The notes under the pieces were generated by a model. That model made no database searches. It was not told the origin of the DNA and saw nothing but the letters and a program-made list of their open reading frames with translations. Shown one piece after another: positions 51,104-59,857 of a stretch of 59,920 bases of DNA. Positions within the stretch are counted from its first letter, which is position 1; the number at the start of each line of letters is the position of its first letter. The translations under genes were made by a program, and so were the position numbers. The stretch comes from Natronorubrum halalkaliphilum. GTDB taxonomy: Archaea > Halobacteriota > Halobacteria > Halobacteriales > Natrialbaceae. The stretch lies in contig NZ_WUYX01000027.1 of assembly GCF_009834785.1 (NCBI RefSeq), forward strand, positions 137,555 to 197,474. Reading direction: 5' to 3'.

Positions 51104-52108
51104 TTACGCGTTCTCGGGTGCCACCGCGTCCATCGTCTGTCGAACCTCATCCTCGTCGGCTCCGCGGGGGAAACTCACGGCGATGGCGTCGAGGTCGTCG
51201 ACGGCCTCGTAGCGCTCGAGTTGCGCGCGCGTTTCGTCGGGCGTTCCGAACGCACAGAGGTCGTCGAGGATGTTCTCGTCGACCAGTTCGAGTGCATGCT
51301 CGCGATCGCCGTCCTGCCAGGCGTCGTGAATTTCCGAGGCTTCGTCGTAGCCCTGCCGCTCGAGTGCGTCGCGGTAGAACGTGCCCATGCCGCCGATGTA
51401 GAAGCCGATGTGTTGGCGGGTGAGTTCGCGGGCGCGGTCGGCGTCGTCGAGCGCACAGCAGGTGACGCCGGTCGTGACCTGGACGTCGTCGGGGTCTCGA
51501 TCACCGAGTTCGGCACCGCGTTCGATGTCCTCGAGACGGGCTTCCATCCCGTCGGGGGTGAGCATGATGCCGTGCCAGCCGTCGGCGAACCGGCCGGCGA
51601 GTTCGACGGCTTTGGGCCCCATTCCCGTAACTTCGATAGGTGGGCTCGGATCGGGAGCCTCACAGCGAAGGCGGAATCCGTTGAGATCGAACTCGTCGCC
51701 GTCGTAGTCGACGGTCTCGCCCGCCAGCACCTGCCGGACGATATCGACGGTTTCGCGGGTTCGTTTGAGCGGGTTTCCGTACTCCATTCCGTGCCAGTTT
51801 TCGATGACGACGGGGCCGCTCGGACCGAGGCCGAGTCGGAACCGACCGTCGGAGACCTCCTGCAGCGTCGCCGCCGTCTGTCCTAACAGGGCCGGCGAGC
51901 GCGAGTACGTGTTGAGGATACTCGAGCCGACGTCGATCGAGTCGGTTCGTTCGGCCATCGTCGTCAGCACGGTCACGCCGTCCCGGCCCCACGTTTCGGG
52001 GAGCCAGGCGCAGTCGTAGCCGCCCTCCTCTGCCCGCTGGGTGTAGTCGACGATCGAGTCGACCGTCGGCTGTGCGGCGACGGGAAGGTGGACATCTCGC
52101 TCTGTCAT
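51104..52108 (-). CDS. LLM-class F420-dependent oxidoreductase
   Basis: The 334-residue TIM-barrel protein of the luciferase-like monooxygenase class has YDCAWLPETWGRDGVTVLTT, VGSSILNTYSRSPALLGQTA, RFRLGLGPSGPVVIENWHG and FADGWHGIMLTPDG. The halophile-specific series (TIGR04024 type) is assumed to use coenzyme F420. It likely transfers a hydride to an unknown substrate. It is upstream of the AIR-synthase-like gene on the same strand, and downstream of the SDR gene by 135 bases, so the three may form a loose operon. Confidence 0.88.
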   Translation of the reverse strand: MTERDVHLPVAAQPTVDSIVDYTQRAEEGGYDCAWLPETWGRDGVTVLTTMAERTDSIDVGSSILNTYSRSPALLGQTAATLQEVSDGRFRLGLGPSGPVVIENWHGMEYGNPLKRTRETVDIVRQVLAGETVDYDGDEFDLNGFRLRCEAPDPSPPIEVTGMGPKAVELAGRFADGWHGIMLTPDGMEARLEDIERGAELGDRDPDDVQVTTGVTCCALDDADRARELTRQHIGFYIGGMGTFYRDALERQGYDEASEIHDAWQDGDREHALELVDENILDDLCAFGTPDETRAQLERYEAVDDLDAIAVSFPRGADEDEVRQTMDAVAPENA

Positions 52109-52243
52109 CGTTGTTCATAGAGGAAACGTATCCTTTTGGGTGTATGGGAACCGGCGGCGTGATTACTCGCGTTCACTTCGGTCCTTGAAACGCACGGACC
52201 GACACGGTACGGCTTGACGACGGCGGTTCGAAACGATCCGAGC

Positions 52244-53020
52244 CTACACGTCGTGGTCTTCGCTGATCTGCGGGACGCCCTGTGCGGTGATCGTCTCGCC
52301 GACGACGTAGGACGACGCGGGACTCGCGAGGAACTGTGTGACGTCGGCGATTTCCTCGACGGTACCGATCCGGCGGGCGACCTCCTCGCGGTCGATGTTG
52401 TCCGCCGAGACGCCCATCTGGCTCTCGACGCCCGGCGTCGCGACGAAGCCTGGGGCGATGCAGTTGACGCGGACATCGTCCTCGGCCCACTCGTAGGATA
52501 GCGTCGTCGTGAGGTTGATGACGGCCGCCTTGGACGCTCCGTAGGGGCTCATCAGCGGCGATCCGCGCTGGCCGGCGACGCTCGCGAAGTTGATCACGGA
52601 GCCGCCGCCGTCCTTGAGGTGCTCGCTGGCGGCGTGCGTGCAGTGGTAGGTGCCGTGGACGTTGATGTCGACGATGGTCTTCCAGCCGTTCTCCGAAACG
52701 TCATCGAAGCCGGCCATGAACGACGCGCCGGCGTTGTTGACCAGGACGTCCAGTCCGCCGAACTCCTCGACGGTCGCCTCGACGAGCGCGTCGACGGCGT
52801 CTCGATCCGTCACGTCGCACTCGATCGCCAGCGCTCGGCCGGGACTGTCGCTTTCGTTGATCTCCTCGGCGACGGGGTCGACGTTCTCCTGCTCGCGCGA
52901 ACAGACGACGACGTCGACACCGTCGGCGGCGAACCGTTCCGCGATGCCGCGACCGATTCCGCTCGAGGAGCCGGTAATGATGGCGGTCTCGCCGTCGACG
53001 CTGAACTGTTCGGTACTCAT
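52244..53020 (-). CDS. Short-chain dehydrogenase/reductase (classical SDR)
   Basis: The 258-residue protein has the cofactor motif TGSSSGIGRGIAE (about 16-28), Asp in ECDVTD, NNAG in VLVNNAGAS, catalytic Ser of NFASVAG and YGASK with the Tyr-Lys pair, then NCIAPGFVATPGV. An acid residue replaces the Arg/Lys of NADPH-binders only weakly (CSREQ), so NADP is possible. It is a 3-oxoacyl reductase or alcohol/sugar dehydrogenase; substrate unknown. The ATG at 53020 is the first plausible start. Confidence 0.9.
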   Translation of the reverse strand: MSTEQFSVDGETAIITGSSSGIGRGIAERFAADGVDVVVCSREQENVDPVAEEINESDSPGRALAIECDVTDRDAVDALVEATVEEFGGLDVLVNNAGASFMAGFDDVSENGWKTIVDINVHGTYHCTHAASEHLKDGGGSVINFASVAGQRGSPLMSPYGASKAAVINLTTTLSYEWAEDDVRVNCIAPGFVATPGVESQMGVSADNIDREEVARRIGTVEEIADVTQFLASPASSYVVGETITAQGVPQISEDHDV

Positions 53021-53215
53021 CGGCGATCACCGACGACTGGAAGCTGGCTCGTTACCATTGTTAGATCCAATCGCCAATATGCAGAGATTGTTAATAAAGT
53101 TGGGCATAGACACCACAGACCGTAGCGTTAAGTGAGTGCGAATTAGTGACACAGATACGCAGACAGCAGCGGGCTGGGCTTATATCGGGAGTCCGCAGGC
53201 CGCTATCGATCAGCT

Positions 53216-54439
53216 ATGACAGACGATACTCCACAGGATACCCCCCAGTACGGACCGGAACGGCAACAGGAGGTCTACCGCAGCGGCATGCTCGAGGGCG
53301 AACCGCCCGAGTTTCCCGTCGCCTACGAGGATCTCGTCGAACGCGCTCGCGAGGAACTCAGCGACGAGGCCTTCGCCTACGTCGCAGGCGGTGCGGGCTC
53401 GGAATCGACGGTCGAAGCCAACGACCGAGCGTTCGATACGTGGCAGATCGTCCCGCGAATGATGCGAAACGTCTCGAGTCGCGACCTCTCCATCGAACTC
53501 TTCGGAACCGAGTACCCCGCGCCAGTCATGCTCGCGCCGATCGGCGTCCAGGGGATTCTCCACAACGACGCCGAGCTCGCCGTCGCCCGCGCGGCGAGCG
53601 ACCTCGAGATTCCGATGATTCTGAGCTCCGTCTCCTCGCACACCTTCGAGGAGGTCGCGACAGAACTCGGCGACAGTCCCGGCTGGTTCCAGCTGTACTG
53701 GAGTGCTGATCGAGACGTTGCGGCCAGCTTCATCGAACGGGCCGAGACCGCGGGCTACGAGGCCATCGTCGTCACGCTGGACACGCCGAAGATGGGCTGG
53801 CGCGAGCGCGACATCGAACTGGGCTACCTCCCGTTCCTGCAGGGCCAGGGTCTGAAAAACTACTTCGAGGACCCTGCCTTCTGCGACCGCCTCGAGGGCG
53901 ACGACCCGTGGGCTGACCCCGAGGCATCGATCGAATCTTGGAGCGAGTGCTTCGGCGACGCGTCGCTCACCTGGGACGATCTCGAGTGGCTGGACGAACA
54001 GACGGACCTGCCGATCCTCGTCAAGGGCGTCTTGCATCCGGACGACGCTCGCGAGGCAATCAACCGTGGCGTCGACGGCGTAATCGTCTCGAACCACGGC
54101 GGCCGGCAGGTCGACGGCGCGATTCCGGCGCTCGACGCGCTGCCGGACGTGGTCGATGCGGTCGAGGACGCCACCGATAACGCCGGCGACGATGACGTTC
54201 CAGTCCTCTTCGACAGCGGCATTCGCCGCGGGAGCGACGTCTTCCGAGCGGTCGCGCTGGGGGCCGACGCGGTGTTACTCGGGCGGCCGTACGCGCTCGG
54301 ACTCGGCATCGGCGGCGAGGACGGCGTCCGGTCCGTCCTCGAGAACCTGCTCGCCGACGTCGATCTGACGGTTGGCCTCTCGGGCTGTGCGAGTATCGAC
54401 GAGGTCGATCGATCGAACGTTCGGAGGGCCGACCGGTGA
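53216..54439 (+). CDS. FMN-dependent alpha-hydroxy-acid oxidase (lactate 2-monooxygenase-like)
   Basis: The 407-residue TIM-barrel protein has an FMN loop VMLAPIGVQGILHNDAEL, WFQLYWSADRD, VTLDTPKMGWRERDIELGY, the catalytic base region VSNHGGRQVDGAI and SGIRRGSDVFRAVALGAD, AVLLGRPYALGLG. The sequence HGGRQVDG carries the His and Arg that bind the substrate carboxylate. The insertion GLKNYFEDPAFCDRLEGDD is typical of the lactate 2-monooxygenase group, which makes acetate and CO2. The next gene overlaps its stop, so it is co-translated with a HAD phosphatase. It starts with ATG 53216. Confidence 0.9.
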   Translation: MTDDTPQDTPQYGPERQQEVYRSGMLEGEPPEFPVAYEDLVERAREELSDEAFAYVAGGAGSESTVEANDRAFDTWQIVPRMMRNVSSRDLSIELFGTEYPAPVMLAPIGVQGILHNDAELAVARAASDLEIPMILSSVSSHTFEEVATELGDSPGWFQLYWSADRDVAASFIERAETAGYEAIVVTLDTPKMGWRERDIELGYLPFLQGQGLKNYFEDPAFCDRLEGDDPWADPEASIESWSECFGDASLTWDDLEWLDEQTDLPILVKGVLHPDDAREAINRGVDGVIVSNHGGRQVDGAIPALDALPDVVDAVEDATDNAGDDDVPVLFDSGIRRGSDVFRAVALGADAVLLGRPYALGLGIGGEDGVRSVLENLLADVDLTVGLSGCASIDEVDRSNVRRADR

Positions 54440-55227
54440 GCGGGGGCGAGGACGGAAGCGATGGCGATGGCGACTCTGGTGCCAGTCGAAATGACGACAA
54501 GAAGGCGAATATCGGCGGCGACGACGCCAAACGCACACCGTGGGACGCCGTCTTCTGGGATATCGGCGGCGTCATCCTCGACCTCGAGTCCGTTCAGGGA
54601 GCCCACGCCGCGTTCGTCGCGGACCTCGTCGAGGAGCACGATCTCGAGCAGGACGTCGAAGACGCCGTCGACACGTGGCGGACGGCCGTCGGAAACCGCT
54701 TTCGCGAACGCGAGGGGACCGAGTTCCAATCGGCCCGCGAGGCGTACGCGACGGGCGTCGAGGTCCTCGTCGGCGAAGACCTGCCCCGCGAGCGGTGGCA
54801 ACCCACCTTCGACGACCACGTCGAGTCGTCGATCGAACCCGTTCTAGGTGCCGTCGAGACGATCGAGGTACTCGCTCAGCGGGACGTCCACGTTGGCGTC
54901 CTCAGCGACGTCGACGACGAGGCGGGAAAACGGATGCTCGAGCGCTTCGGCGTTCGCAAACACTTCGACTCGATCACGACCTCCGAGGAGGTCGGGCGAA
55001 CCAAACCTGACCCTGCGATGTTCGAAACGGCGCTCGAGAAGGCCGACGCATCGCCCGAGCGATCCCTGATGATCGGCGATCGTTACGACCACGACGTGAA
55101 AGGAGCCGCCGACGTGGGCCTCCGGGGCGTCGCCTTCGGCGCCGAAGACGGGCCGGCGGTCTCCTATCGGATCGAGTCGCCCGAAGCGGTGCTCGAGATC
55201 GTCGACGACGAACACCCCGAACTGTAA
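54436..55227 (+). CDS. HAD-superfamily hydrolase
   Basis: The protein has 263 residues from GTG 54436, overlapping the previous stop (GTGA). A disordered Ser/Gly/Asp N-terminus (1-33) precedes the Rossmann core. Motif I is VFWDIGGVILD (Asp42 nucleophile; the second Asp of DxD is Gly), motif II VGVLSDVDD, motif III Lys in EVGRTKPDPAMF and motif IV GDRYDHDVKGA. DxGG is seen in a subset of haloacid dehalogenase-like phosphatases and epoxide-hydrolase-type HADs. Coupling to the 2-hydroxy-acid oxidase suggests clearing of a phosphorylated 2-hydroxy acid such as phosphoglycolate, but that is inference. Confidence 0.85.
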   Translation: MSGGEDGSDGDGDSGASRNDDKKANIGGDDAKRTPWDAVFWDIGGVILDLESVQGAHAAFVADLVEEHDLEQDVEDAVDTWRTAVGNRFREREGTEFQSAREAYATGVEVLVGEDLPRERWQPTFDDHVESSIEPVLGAVETIEVLAQRDVHVGVLSDVDDEAGKRMLERFGVRKHFDSITTSEEVGRTKPDPAMFETALEKADASPERSLMIGDRYDHDVKGAADVGLRGVAFGAEDGPAVSYRIESPEAVLEIVDDEHPEL

Positions 55228-55407
55228 GGTGAAGACTCGGGATTCCGGGCTCTGAACCCCGGGCCACGAACCACAGACCACGGACCACGGACTCCGTACT
55301 CCAGCGACTCTTCCAAACCCGTATCGAGCGGTCGTTCCGCTGTCGACTACCGGTATCCAGCCGATACCCAAACCCTTTTTTGATCATTTTGCGACGGAAG
55401 AAGTGAG

Positions 55408-56034
55408 ATGGGGGCAAACGGCGACGGGCCAGTCGACACCGAAGAGGCGATCATGCAGGCCACCTACCGGGCACTGTGTACTCACGGCTACGCGAACCTG
55501 ACGATGCAGGCCATCGCCGACGAGTTCGATAAGACGAAAGGCGTTATCCACTACCACTACGACACCAAAGAGGCCCTCCTCGTCGCGTTTCTCGAGTACC
55601 TGCTGGATGCGTTCGAACAGCACATCGCCGTCGAGGGTGACGATCCCGTCGAGCGCCTCGAGACGCTGATCGACACGCTGCTGTTCGGCCCGCCAGAGCG
55701 AACCACCTTCGACCACTGGGAGCTGACGACCGCCATGCTCGAGATTCGGTCAGAGGCACCGCACAACGCGGAGTTTCGACGCCAGTGGAGCCGCAACTAC
55801 GAAACCGTCGTCGCGATGGTCGTCGCCATCGTCGAGGATGGGATCGAAACAGGCGTCTTCCGCGATGTCGACCCCGAACAGGTCGCGATGTTGCTTCTGG
55901 TCAGCATCAACGGCGCCCGAATCTATCAGGTGACACTCGAGCGCGACGATGTCGCCGAGGTGACGCGGGCGGGACTCGAGGCGATCATTCACGAGTGGCT
56001 GTGTGAGGACGAAGCGGAGACGAGCGCTCGCTGA
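55408..56034 (+). CDS. TetR/AcrR-family transcriptional regulator
   Basis: The 208-residue protein has an N-terminal HTH (about 10-55: ATYRALCTHGYANLTMQAIA, DEFDKTKGVIHYHYDTKEAL) with the usual TetR helix order, and a C-terminal helical ligand domain (65-205) of the TetR_C_6 type (RIYQVTLERDDVAEVTRAGL). The AT-rich CCTTTTTTGATC at 55373-55384 is the likely promoter. It often controls nearby transport or lipid genes; the downstream MscS gene is on the opposite strand. The inducer is unknown. Confidence 0.9.
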   Translation: MGANGDGPVDTEEAIMQATYRALCTHGYANLTMQAIADEFDKTKGVIHYHYDTKEALLVAFLEYLLDAFEQHIAVEGDDPVERLETLIDTLLFGPPERTTFDHWELTTAMLEIRSEAPHNAEFRRQWSRNYETVVAMVVAIVEDGIETGVFRDVDPEQVAMLLLVSINGARIYQVTLERDDVAEVTRAGLEAIIHEWLCEDEAETSAR

Positions 56035-56370
56035 ACGGGGGAGGCCGTAGTCCTTCCTCTGGAGTGGTTGCTTATTCGGGAAGAGCTGTAACTGAACCGA
56101 TCAGTTCAGCATCGTAGTCACTGGAAATCGGTTTTGGTATCGCAACCACTGGAACTACGCCTGCGTACGTAACGAGGATACTTCCATCAGGCAACCGGAA
56201 TAGGGGTTCACTCTGATCGGCAGAAAAAGAGGCCGAGTGCCTCGGGGTCGTCCGGAAAGCAAAGATTTCCGTGACTGAGTGAAGTTTCGTTTCGCGAGGT
56301 CCGCGAAACCCATGGTTTCGCTTGATGACGAGACGCCGCCGGTCTCTCGAACTACTTGACCCCGACCAGT
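56035..56370. other. 336-bp region between the TetR gene and mscS-like gene
   Basis: The two genes converge here. A 102-codon minus-strand frame (56072-56380) contains a hydrophobic-looking stretch (SILVTYAGVVPVVAIPKPIS) but has no supportable start, promoter or known family, and may be a remnant. Nothing else can be assigned. Confidence 0.4.
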
Positions 56371-57366
56371 TCACTCCCACCGAGAGTCCATCTCCGCCGA
56401 TTTGCCACGATCAGCGGGTTGTTCGCCGTCGCGTGAGTCGAGTTCGATGCTCGCTTGGCCGCTCGTCTCATCGAACACGACGTGTGTATGCGGGTACGCG
56501 ATTTCGACATCAGCATCTTTGAAGGCTCTCCATGCGGTGCGCTGGACGGCTGAGCGAGCCGCGGCTGGAAGATACGGTTCTTTCACCCAGTACTTGAGCG
56601 TAATGCGAACGCCATGGTCGGCGAACTCATCGACGAGGGCTCTGGGTTCGGCGGGAAGCCGTGATCGGCCGACGTGTATCGGTTTCCCGTCACTGATGAC
56701 CCCTTCGACTGATCGAACGGCGTCTTCGAGGAGTGAACACGCTTCGTCGAGGTCGTCTTCGTATTTCACGTCGACGGAGATCGATGCTCGAATACGCTCG
56801 TCGCCCGCCGAGAGGTTGCGGATGTCACGTTCGCGCATGGTCTCATTCGGGATGACCAGAAATGCGTTCTCGAGCGTCGAGACCTTTGTATAGCCGAGCG
56901 TGATATCCTCGACGTAGCCGCGTTCATCGCGGTCGACGAGTTCGATCATGTCGCCCACCTCGTACGGTCGGTTGTACACGATGAACAGTCCGCTAATATA
57001 GCTCCGACCCACCGGAGCGAGAACTGCCCCTAAAATCAGTGACAGAACCGTAAACGAGAGGAGGACGTTCTGGGGGCGAAAGCCGAGTAATCCGGCAAAC
57101 GGAACGAACGCATAAAACACGACGGCGACCCGGAACGCGACCAACACGAGGTTCGTCGTCGAAGCTCTGAGCCGATCTTCGAGTCGGGGACGGATTCGGT
57201 TAGTGACGAATTTCGAACCGTACCACGCGAGAATGACGACGAGTGTCGCCATCACCCACTGATTAGTAAGGAACGTAAGCAGGTCTGAGGCCGTCACAAG
57301 TGCGAGTCCGGTGACGAGGGGGGTGGATGCCATCCCGCCGCTCACGACGAACGAAGTCGGTGACAT
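56371..57366 (-). CDS. MscS-type mechanosensitive channel
   Basis: The 331-residue protein has three hydrophobic helices (about 35-52, 70-95 and 102-120). The pore-lining region and beta domain read LSLILGAVLAPVGRSYISGL, FIVYNRPYEVGDMIELVDRD and GYVEDITLGYTKVSTLENAF, then the C-terminal domain (about 185-300) and a tail rich in Asp. These match the MscS_TM and beta motifs. It should open on membrane tension to release ions in hypo-osmotic shock, which is important in halophiles. The start 57366 gives an unusually short N-terminal segment; an internal ATG at 57333 is also possible. Confidence 0.88.
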   Translation of the reverse strand: MSPTSFVVSGGMASTPLVTGLALVTASDLLTFLTNQWVMATLVVILAWYGSKFVTNRIRPRLEDRLRASTTNLVLVAFRVAVVFYAFVPFAGLLGFRPQNVLLSFTVLSLILGAVLAPVGRSYISGLFIVYNRPYEVGDMIELVDRDERGYVEDITLGYTKVSTLENAFLVIPNETMRERDIRNLSAGDERIRASISVDVKYEDDLDEACSLLEDAVRSVEGVISDGKPIHVGRSRLPAEPRALVDEFADHGVRITLKYWVKEPYLPAAARSAVQRTAWRAFKDADVEIAYPHTHVVFDETSGQASIELDSRDGEQPADRGKSAEMDSRWE

Positions 57367-57959
57367 CAGTCACATTTTCGCCACCAGTCGAAAAAGCATC
57401 GCCGTGGCAATCGCCGGCGCTACTTGCGACTCTCTAGACCCATCGCCGTCGGAAACTGGTCCCGGTCAAACTTCGGCTACAGAACGGACCGTTTAGCTCG
57501 AACTCCTCGAAACAACCCAGGCCAGTTTGTCGAATCTGTCCGTTATATCTCGCTCGTCGGTTTGCTATAGTAACAACTGGAACTGTGTAGTGAACGGTCG
57601 TTACAGCTCAGATGTTCGCGAACGAAGTGAGCGATTCACCGCCAGAACGGGGTGAACCCCCGCGACGGCGGCCTTTTTGATCGAGGTTTTTTCGCCGAGA
57701 GGTTCGGCTACCGCGAACCCGAGGTGTAAAAAGTTCGCTCCCTGTACTGACCGTCCACCCCCTTCACAAATCGACTCTCTGCCCGTGCCACATTCGCGCT
57801 TTGTATCCTGCACGGATGCGACTGATCTTATCAGAGGTCGATAAAAACAGCTTGCAACATTTAGAGGATAAGTCCAGCACAACGACCCCGTTTGTTTCAC
57901 GCCGAAGGCAACGAACCAGCCGTTCGGTAGAGCTGCGTCTAACGTACTCGGTTGGTGAT
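57367..57959. other. About 590-bp intergenic region with a partial dispersed element
   Basis: It holds the truncated element copy F (57563-57600). The stretch 57600-57800 contains a 99-codon minus-strand frame with no known product and may be degenerate coding DNA. Nothing else stands out. Confidence 0.4.
57563..57600. repeat. Dispersed CTATAGTA element, copy F (one end only)
   Basis: GCTATAGTAACAACTGGAAC then TGTGTAGTGAACGGTCGTTA is one end of the family (compare copy C). No partner end follows in the next 300 bases, so the copy is truncated. Confidence 0.5.
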
Positions 57960-58280
57960 TTAGTTCCGAACCAGCACGTAGAGACCAACCACAAGCACAC
58001 CTGGGAGGAATCTAGCAAACCCGTATGAGTATATCGTGCCGAAAAGCAGCGCGAGAAAGACTGCCAGCCCCCATACCGCAGACCCATTCATCTGTCGAGA
58101 CCTCGCGTCGTTTGCGACAAGGCCCCCGATAATAGCATACGCAGCGAGAGCAAGTATGGACAGCAATAGAACGCTCAGTCCACCGTCTACAATCTGAAGA
58201 GGCATCTCAATCCAGATAAGAAGTGCAAGTATTTCAACCATGTAAGACAACAGAAACCACCTCACATGGTTCTTGACCAC
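57960..58280 (-). CDS. Small membrane protein, unknown function
   Basis: The 106-residue protein has three to four hydrophobic helices (FLLSYMVEILALLIWIE, LSVLLLSILALAAYAIIGG, WGLAVFLALLFGTIYSYGF, LPGVLVVGLYVLV) and a short polar loop DARSRQMNGSA. Small membrane proteins of this type in haloarchaea are often of the DUF-only kind; I do not recognise the family. It is AT-richer than its neighbours. Confidence 0.6.
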   Translation of the reverse strand: MVKNHVRWFLLSYMVEILALLIWIEMPLQIVDGGLSVLLLSILALAAYAIIGGLVANDARSRQMNGSAVWGLAVFLALLFGTIYSYGFARFLPGVLVVGLYVLVRN

Positions 58281-58596
58281 GGCCTCTATATTCAGTGGGT
58301 CGTTTTTGGCAGAGTTGGAGAAACGAAGTGATGGCGGATAACTACACTACGTTTCCCGGTCGCTGCTCTTCGTGGCTCGGCTCTCGTTCTGTGTCACAGT
58401 TGCGCTATCATTCAATACGCCTTATTCAAGCTGTCCGATAACTGGCAGAAATCGTGTGCAATAGCCAGAGCACGGATACAACAAATTGATTTCGCTTCTT
58501 CCGATGATACTGCGCTGAATCAGTTGATCAGAAGACCTGTCAAGTAGTGGTCGGAGTGCTTACCAGCCATAATTGGAGGTTTCGACTTCGTGTAGG
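58281..58596. other. 316-bp intergenic region between two membrane-protein genes
   Basis: AT-richer than the average here. It must hold the promoter of the downstream small membrane protein. No repeat or gene is seen. Confidence 0.4.
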
Positions 58597-59016
58597 TTAG
58601 TCGTCTGCAGGTGCCGGTTCTGGTCCACTACCACCCAGCGATGTGTCGGTTTGGACGGCGGCCTGCCAGGTCATAATCAACATTGAGACCATCAATAGTC
58701 CACCCCAGAGGAAGGCCGTCGGGTGCAGGAACGTGAGTCCGCCACCTACTGCCAGCCAAGGAACGAGGGGCAGTCCCCATTGTCCGAGAATAAACGTCCA
58801 CGACACGACCTGCTCGAGGGATCCAGTCACACCGAAAGCGGGGATTGCAAATCCAAGGACAATAGCTAATATGGAAAGAACGCCGAGGTGTGCATGCCCA
58901 CCAATCAACCAAGCAGGAGTTCCTGCCCCAGTAGCATTCAAGTAGTTTTGGTACATTCCGACGCCCATCATCACTGTTAGTCCGAGGAACCCGGACACTT
59001 TGAGTGCTTTTGACAT
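58597..59016 (-). CDS. Four-helix membrane protein with HAHLG motif
   Basis: The 139-residue protein has four hydrophobic segments (VSGFLGLTVMMGVGMYQNYL; LGVLSILAIVLGFAIPAFGV; VVSWTFILGQWGLPLVPWLA; TAFLWGGLLMVSMLIMTWQA) and an acidic tail. GGHAHLGVL near residue 40 resembles the start of heme-binding helices in cytochrome-type membrane proteins, where His pairs coordinate haem, but no second conserved His pair is obvious (only His at FLHPTAF). Found mainly in haloarchaea. Function unknown. Confidence 0.65.
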   Translation of the reverse strand: MSKALKVSGFLGLTVMMGVGMYQNYLNATGAGTPAWLIGGHAHLGVLSILAIVLGFAIPAFGVTGSLEQVVSWTFILGQWGLPLVPWLAVGGGLTFLHPTAFLWGGLLMVSMLIMTWQAAVQTDTSLGGSGPEPAPADD

Positions 59017-59196
59017 ACAACAAACCAGTCAGATAGATAGATAATAAAAATTACGCCGGCAGAACGATCCCATTTAATAAAATTAAGCCATTATAGACAT
59101 TATCTCATGATAAATGGATTATTTATAACAACTGTCGGTCTGTGCCACGTTCGCGGACTGTCTCTTGCATGCCCCGGGTCGATATTACCAACAGAT

Positions 59197-59314
59197 ATAG
59201 TAGCCCTAGGAGTCAGTGCACACCCGGTCGCACCACGGGAGCGCGGTTCGGAGCCCGAAGGGTGAGAACGGCGGACAGTGCGATCGATGTGCAAACAGTT
59301 CCAGTTGTTACGAT
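59197..59314 (+). repeat. Dispersed CTATAGTA element, copy G
   Basis: The left end ATAGTAGCCCTAGGAGTCAG then TGCACACCCGGTCGCAC and the right end GATCGATGTGCAAACAGTTC then CAGTTGTTACGATA are both kept. The centre (GAGCGCGGTTCGGAGCCCGA then AGGGTGAGAACGGCGGACAG) resembles the centre of copy D in reverse complement. It lies 132 bases before the TnpB remnant. Confidence 0.75.
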
Positions 59315-59349
59315 ATTTGGACAGAGTCTACAGAGGTAACAGGCAGAGT

Positions 59350-59373
59350 GCCCCGGGCCACTGTGCCCGGGGC
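59350..59373. repeat. GC-rich 9-bp hairpin upstream of the TnpB remnant
   Basis: GCCCCGGGC (59350-59358) and GCCCGGGGC (59365-59373) pair perfectly around a 6-nt loop. Hairpins of this kind are found at the ends of IS200/IS605-type elements, where they are recognised by the transposase, so this may be the left end of the broken element. Confidence 0.45.
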
Positions 59374-59446
59374 TGAATGCCGTCACTCAGTGCAACTCTC
59401 ACTGCGGATCTGTAGTTTTACAATGGGTTATCACAATGATAGACAT

Positions 59447-59849
59447 ATGCAAGAGGTAGCGCTCACCCACTCGCTGTCGTTCGGTCTCGACATTACTGAG
59501 GGTGAGCCTGCCAACTTGCGTGAGGCGTCGCTTGAAGCCAGACGTATCCGTAACGAAGTCAACCGTCTTGACCGGCACGGCTGGGACTGGGACGACATCG
59601 AAGACCCCGTTACTGAACGTGCTAACCACATCAAAAACACCACCCAACAACTCATCGGGAAGGGCTCTCCAAGAGATCGAAACCGACCACGAACACAAAG
59701 ACGACGATCGCCTTGACTGGGGCAGGCCGCGAACATACATCGATGAGCCGTACCCGGTACGGATGAATCACAATGAAGGGTACGGCCTCACACTCAACGA
59801 AAATGGAGAGGTTGAGTTCCGCATTATTACAAACCGGAGCGTGTCATAG
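59447..59849 (+). pseudogene. Frameshifted and truncated TnpB (IS200/IS605 or IS1341 type)
   Basis: From ATG 59447 the frame gives LREASLEARRIRNEVNRLDR then HGWDWDDIEDPVTERANHIK and NTTQQLIGK, as in the start of haloarchaeal TnpB proteins. One extra G at about 59661-59663 shifts the frame. The homology goes on in the next frame as ALQEIETDHEHKDDDRLDWG then RPRTYIDEPYPVRMNHNEGY, stopping at 59849. About 130 of roughly 400 residues are left; the RuvC-like nuclease domain and zinc finger are missing. It is therefore non-functional as a nuclease. No TnpA gene is present. Confidence 0.75.
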
Positions 59850-59857
59850 AATCCAAC

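Larger units (their letters stand above)
59017..59446. other. About 430-bp region with element copy G and a GC-rich hairpin
   Basis: AT-rich DNA (59030-59130) without a gene, then dispersed element copy G (59197-59314) and the hairpin 59350-59373. No coding frame is supported before the TnpB remnant. Confidence 0.45.

Noticed and set aside
55258..55302. Short repeats of CCACGGA/CCACGAA after the HAD gene
   Set aside because: Only a few imperfect short units; not distinct enough from chance in this sequence to list as a repeat.
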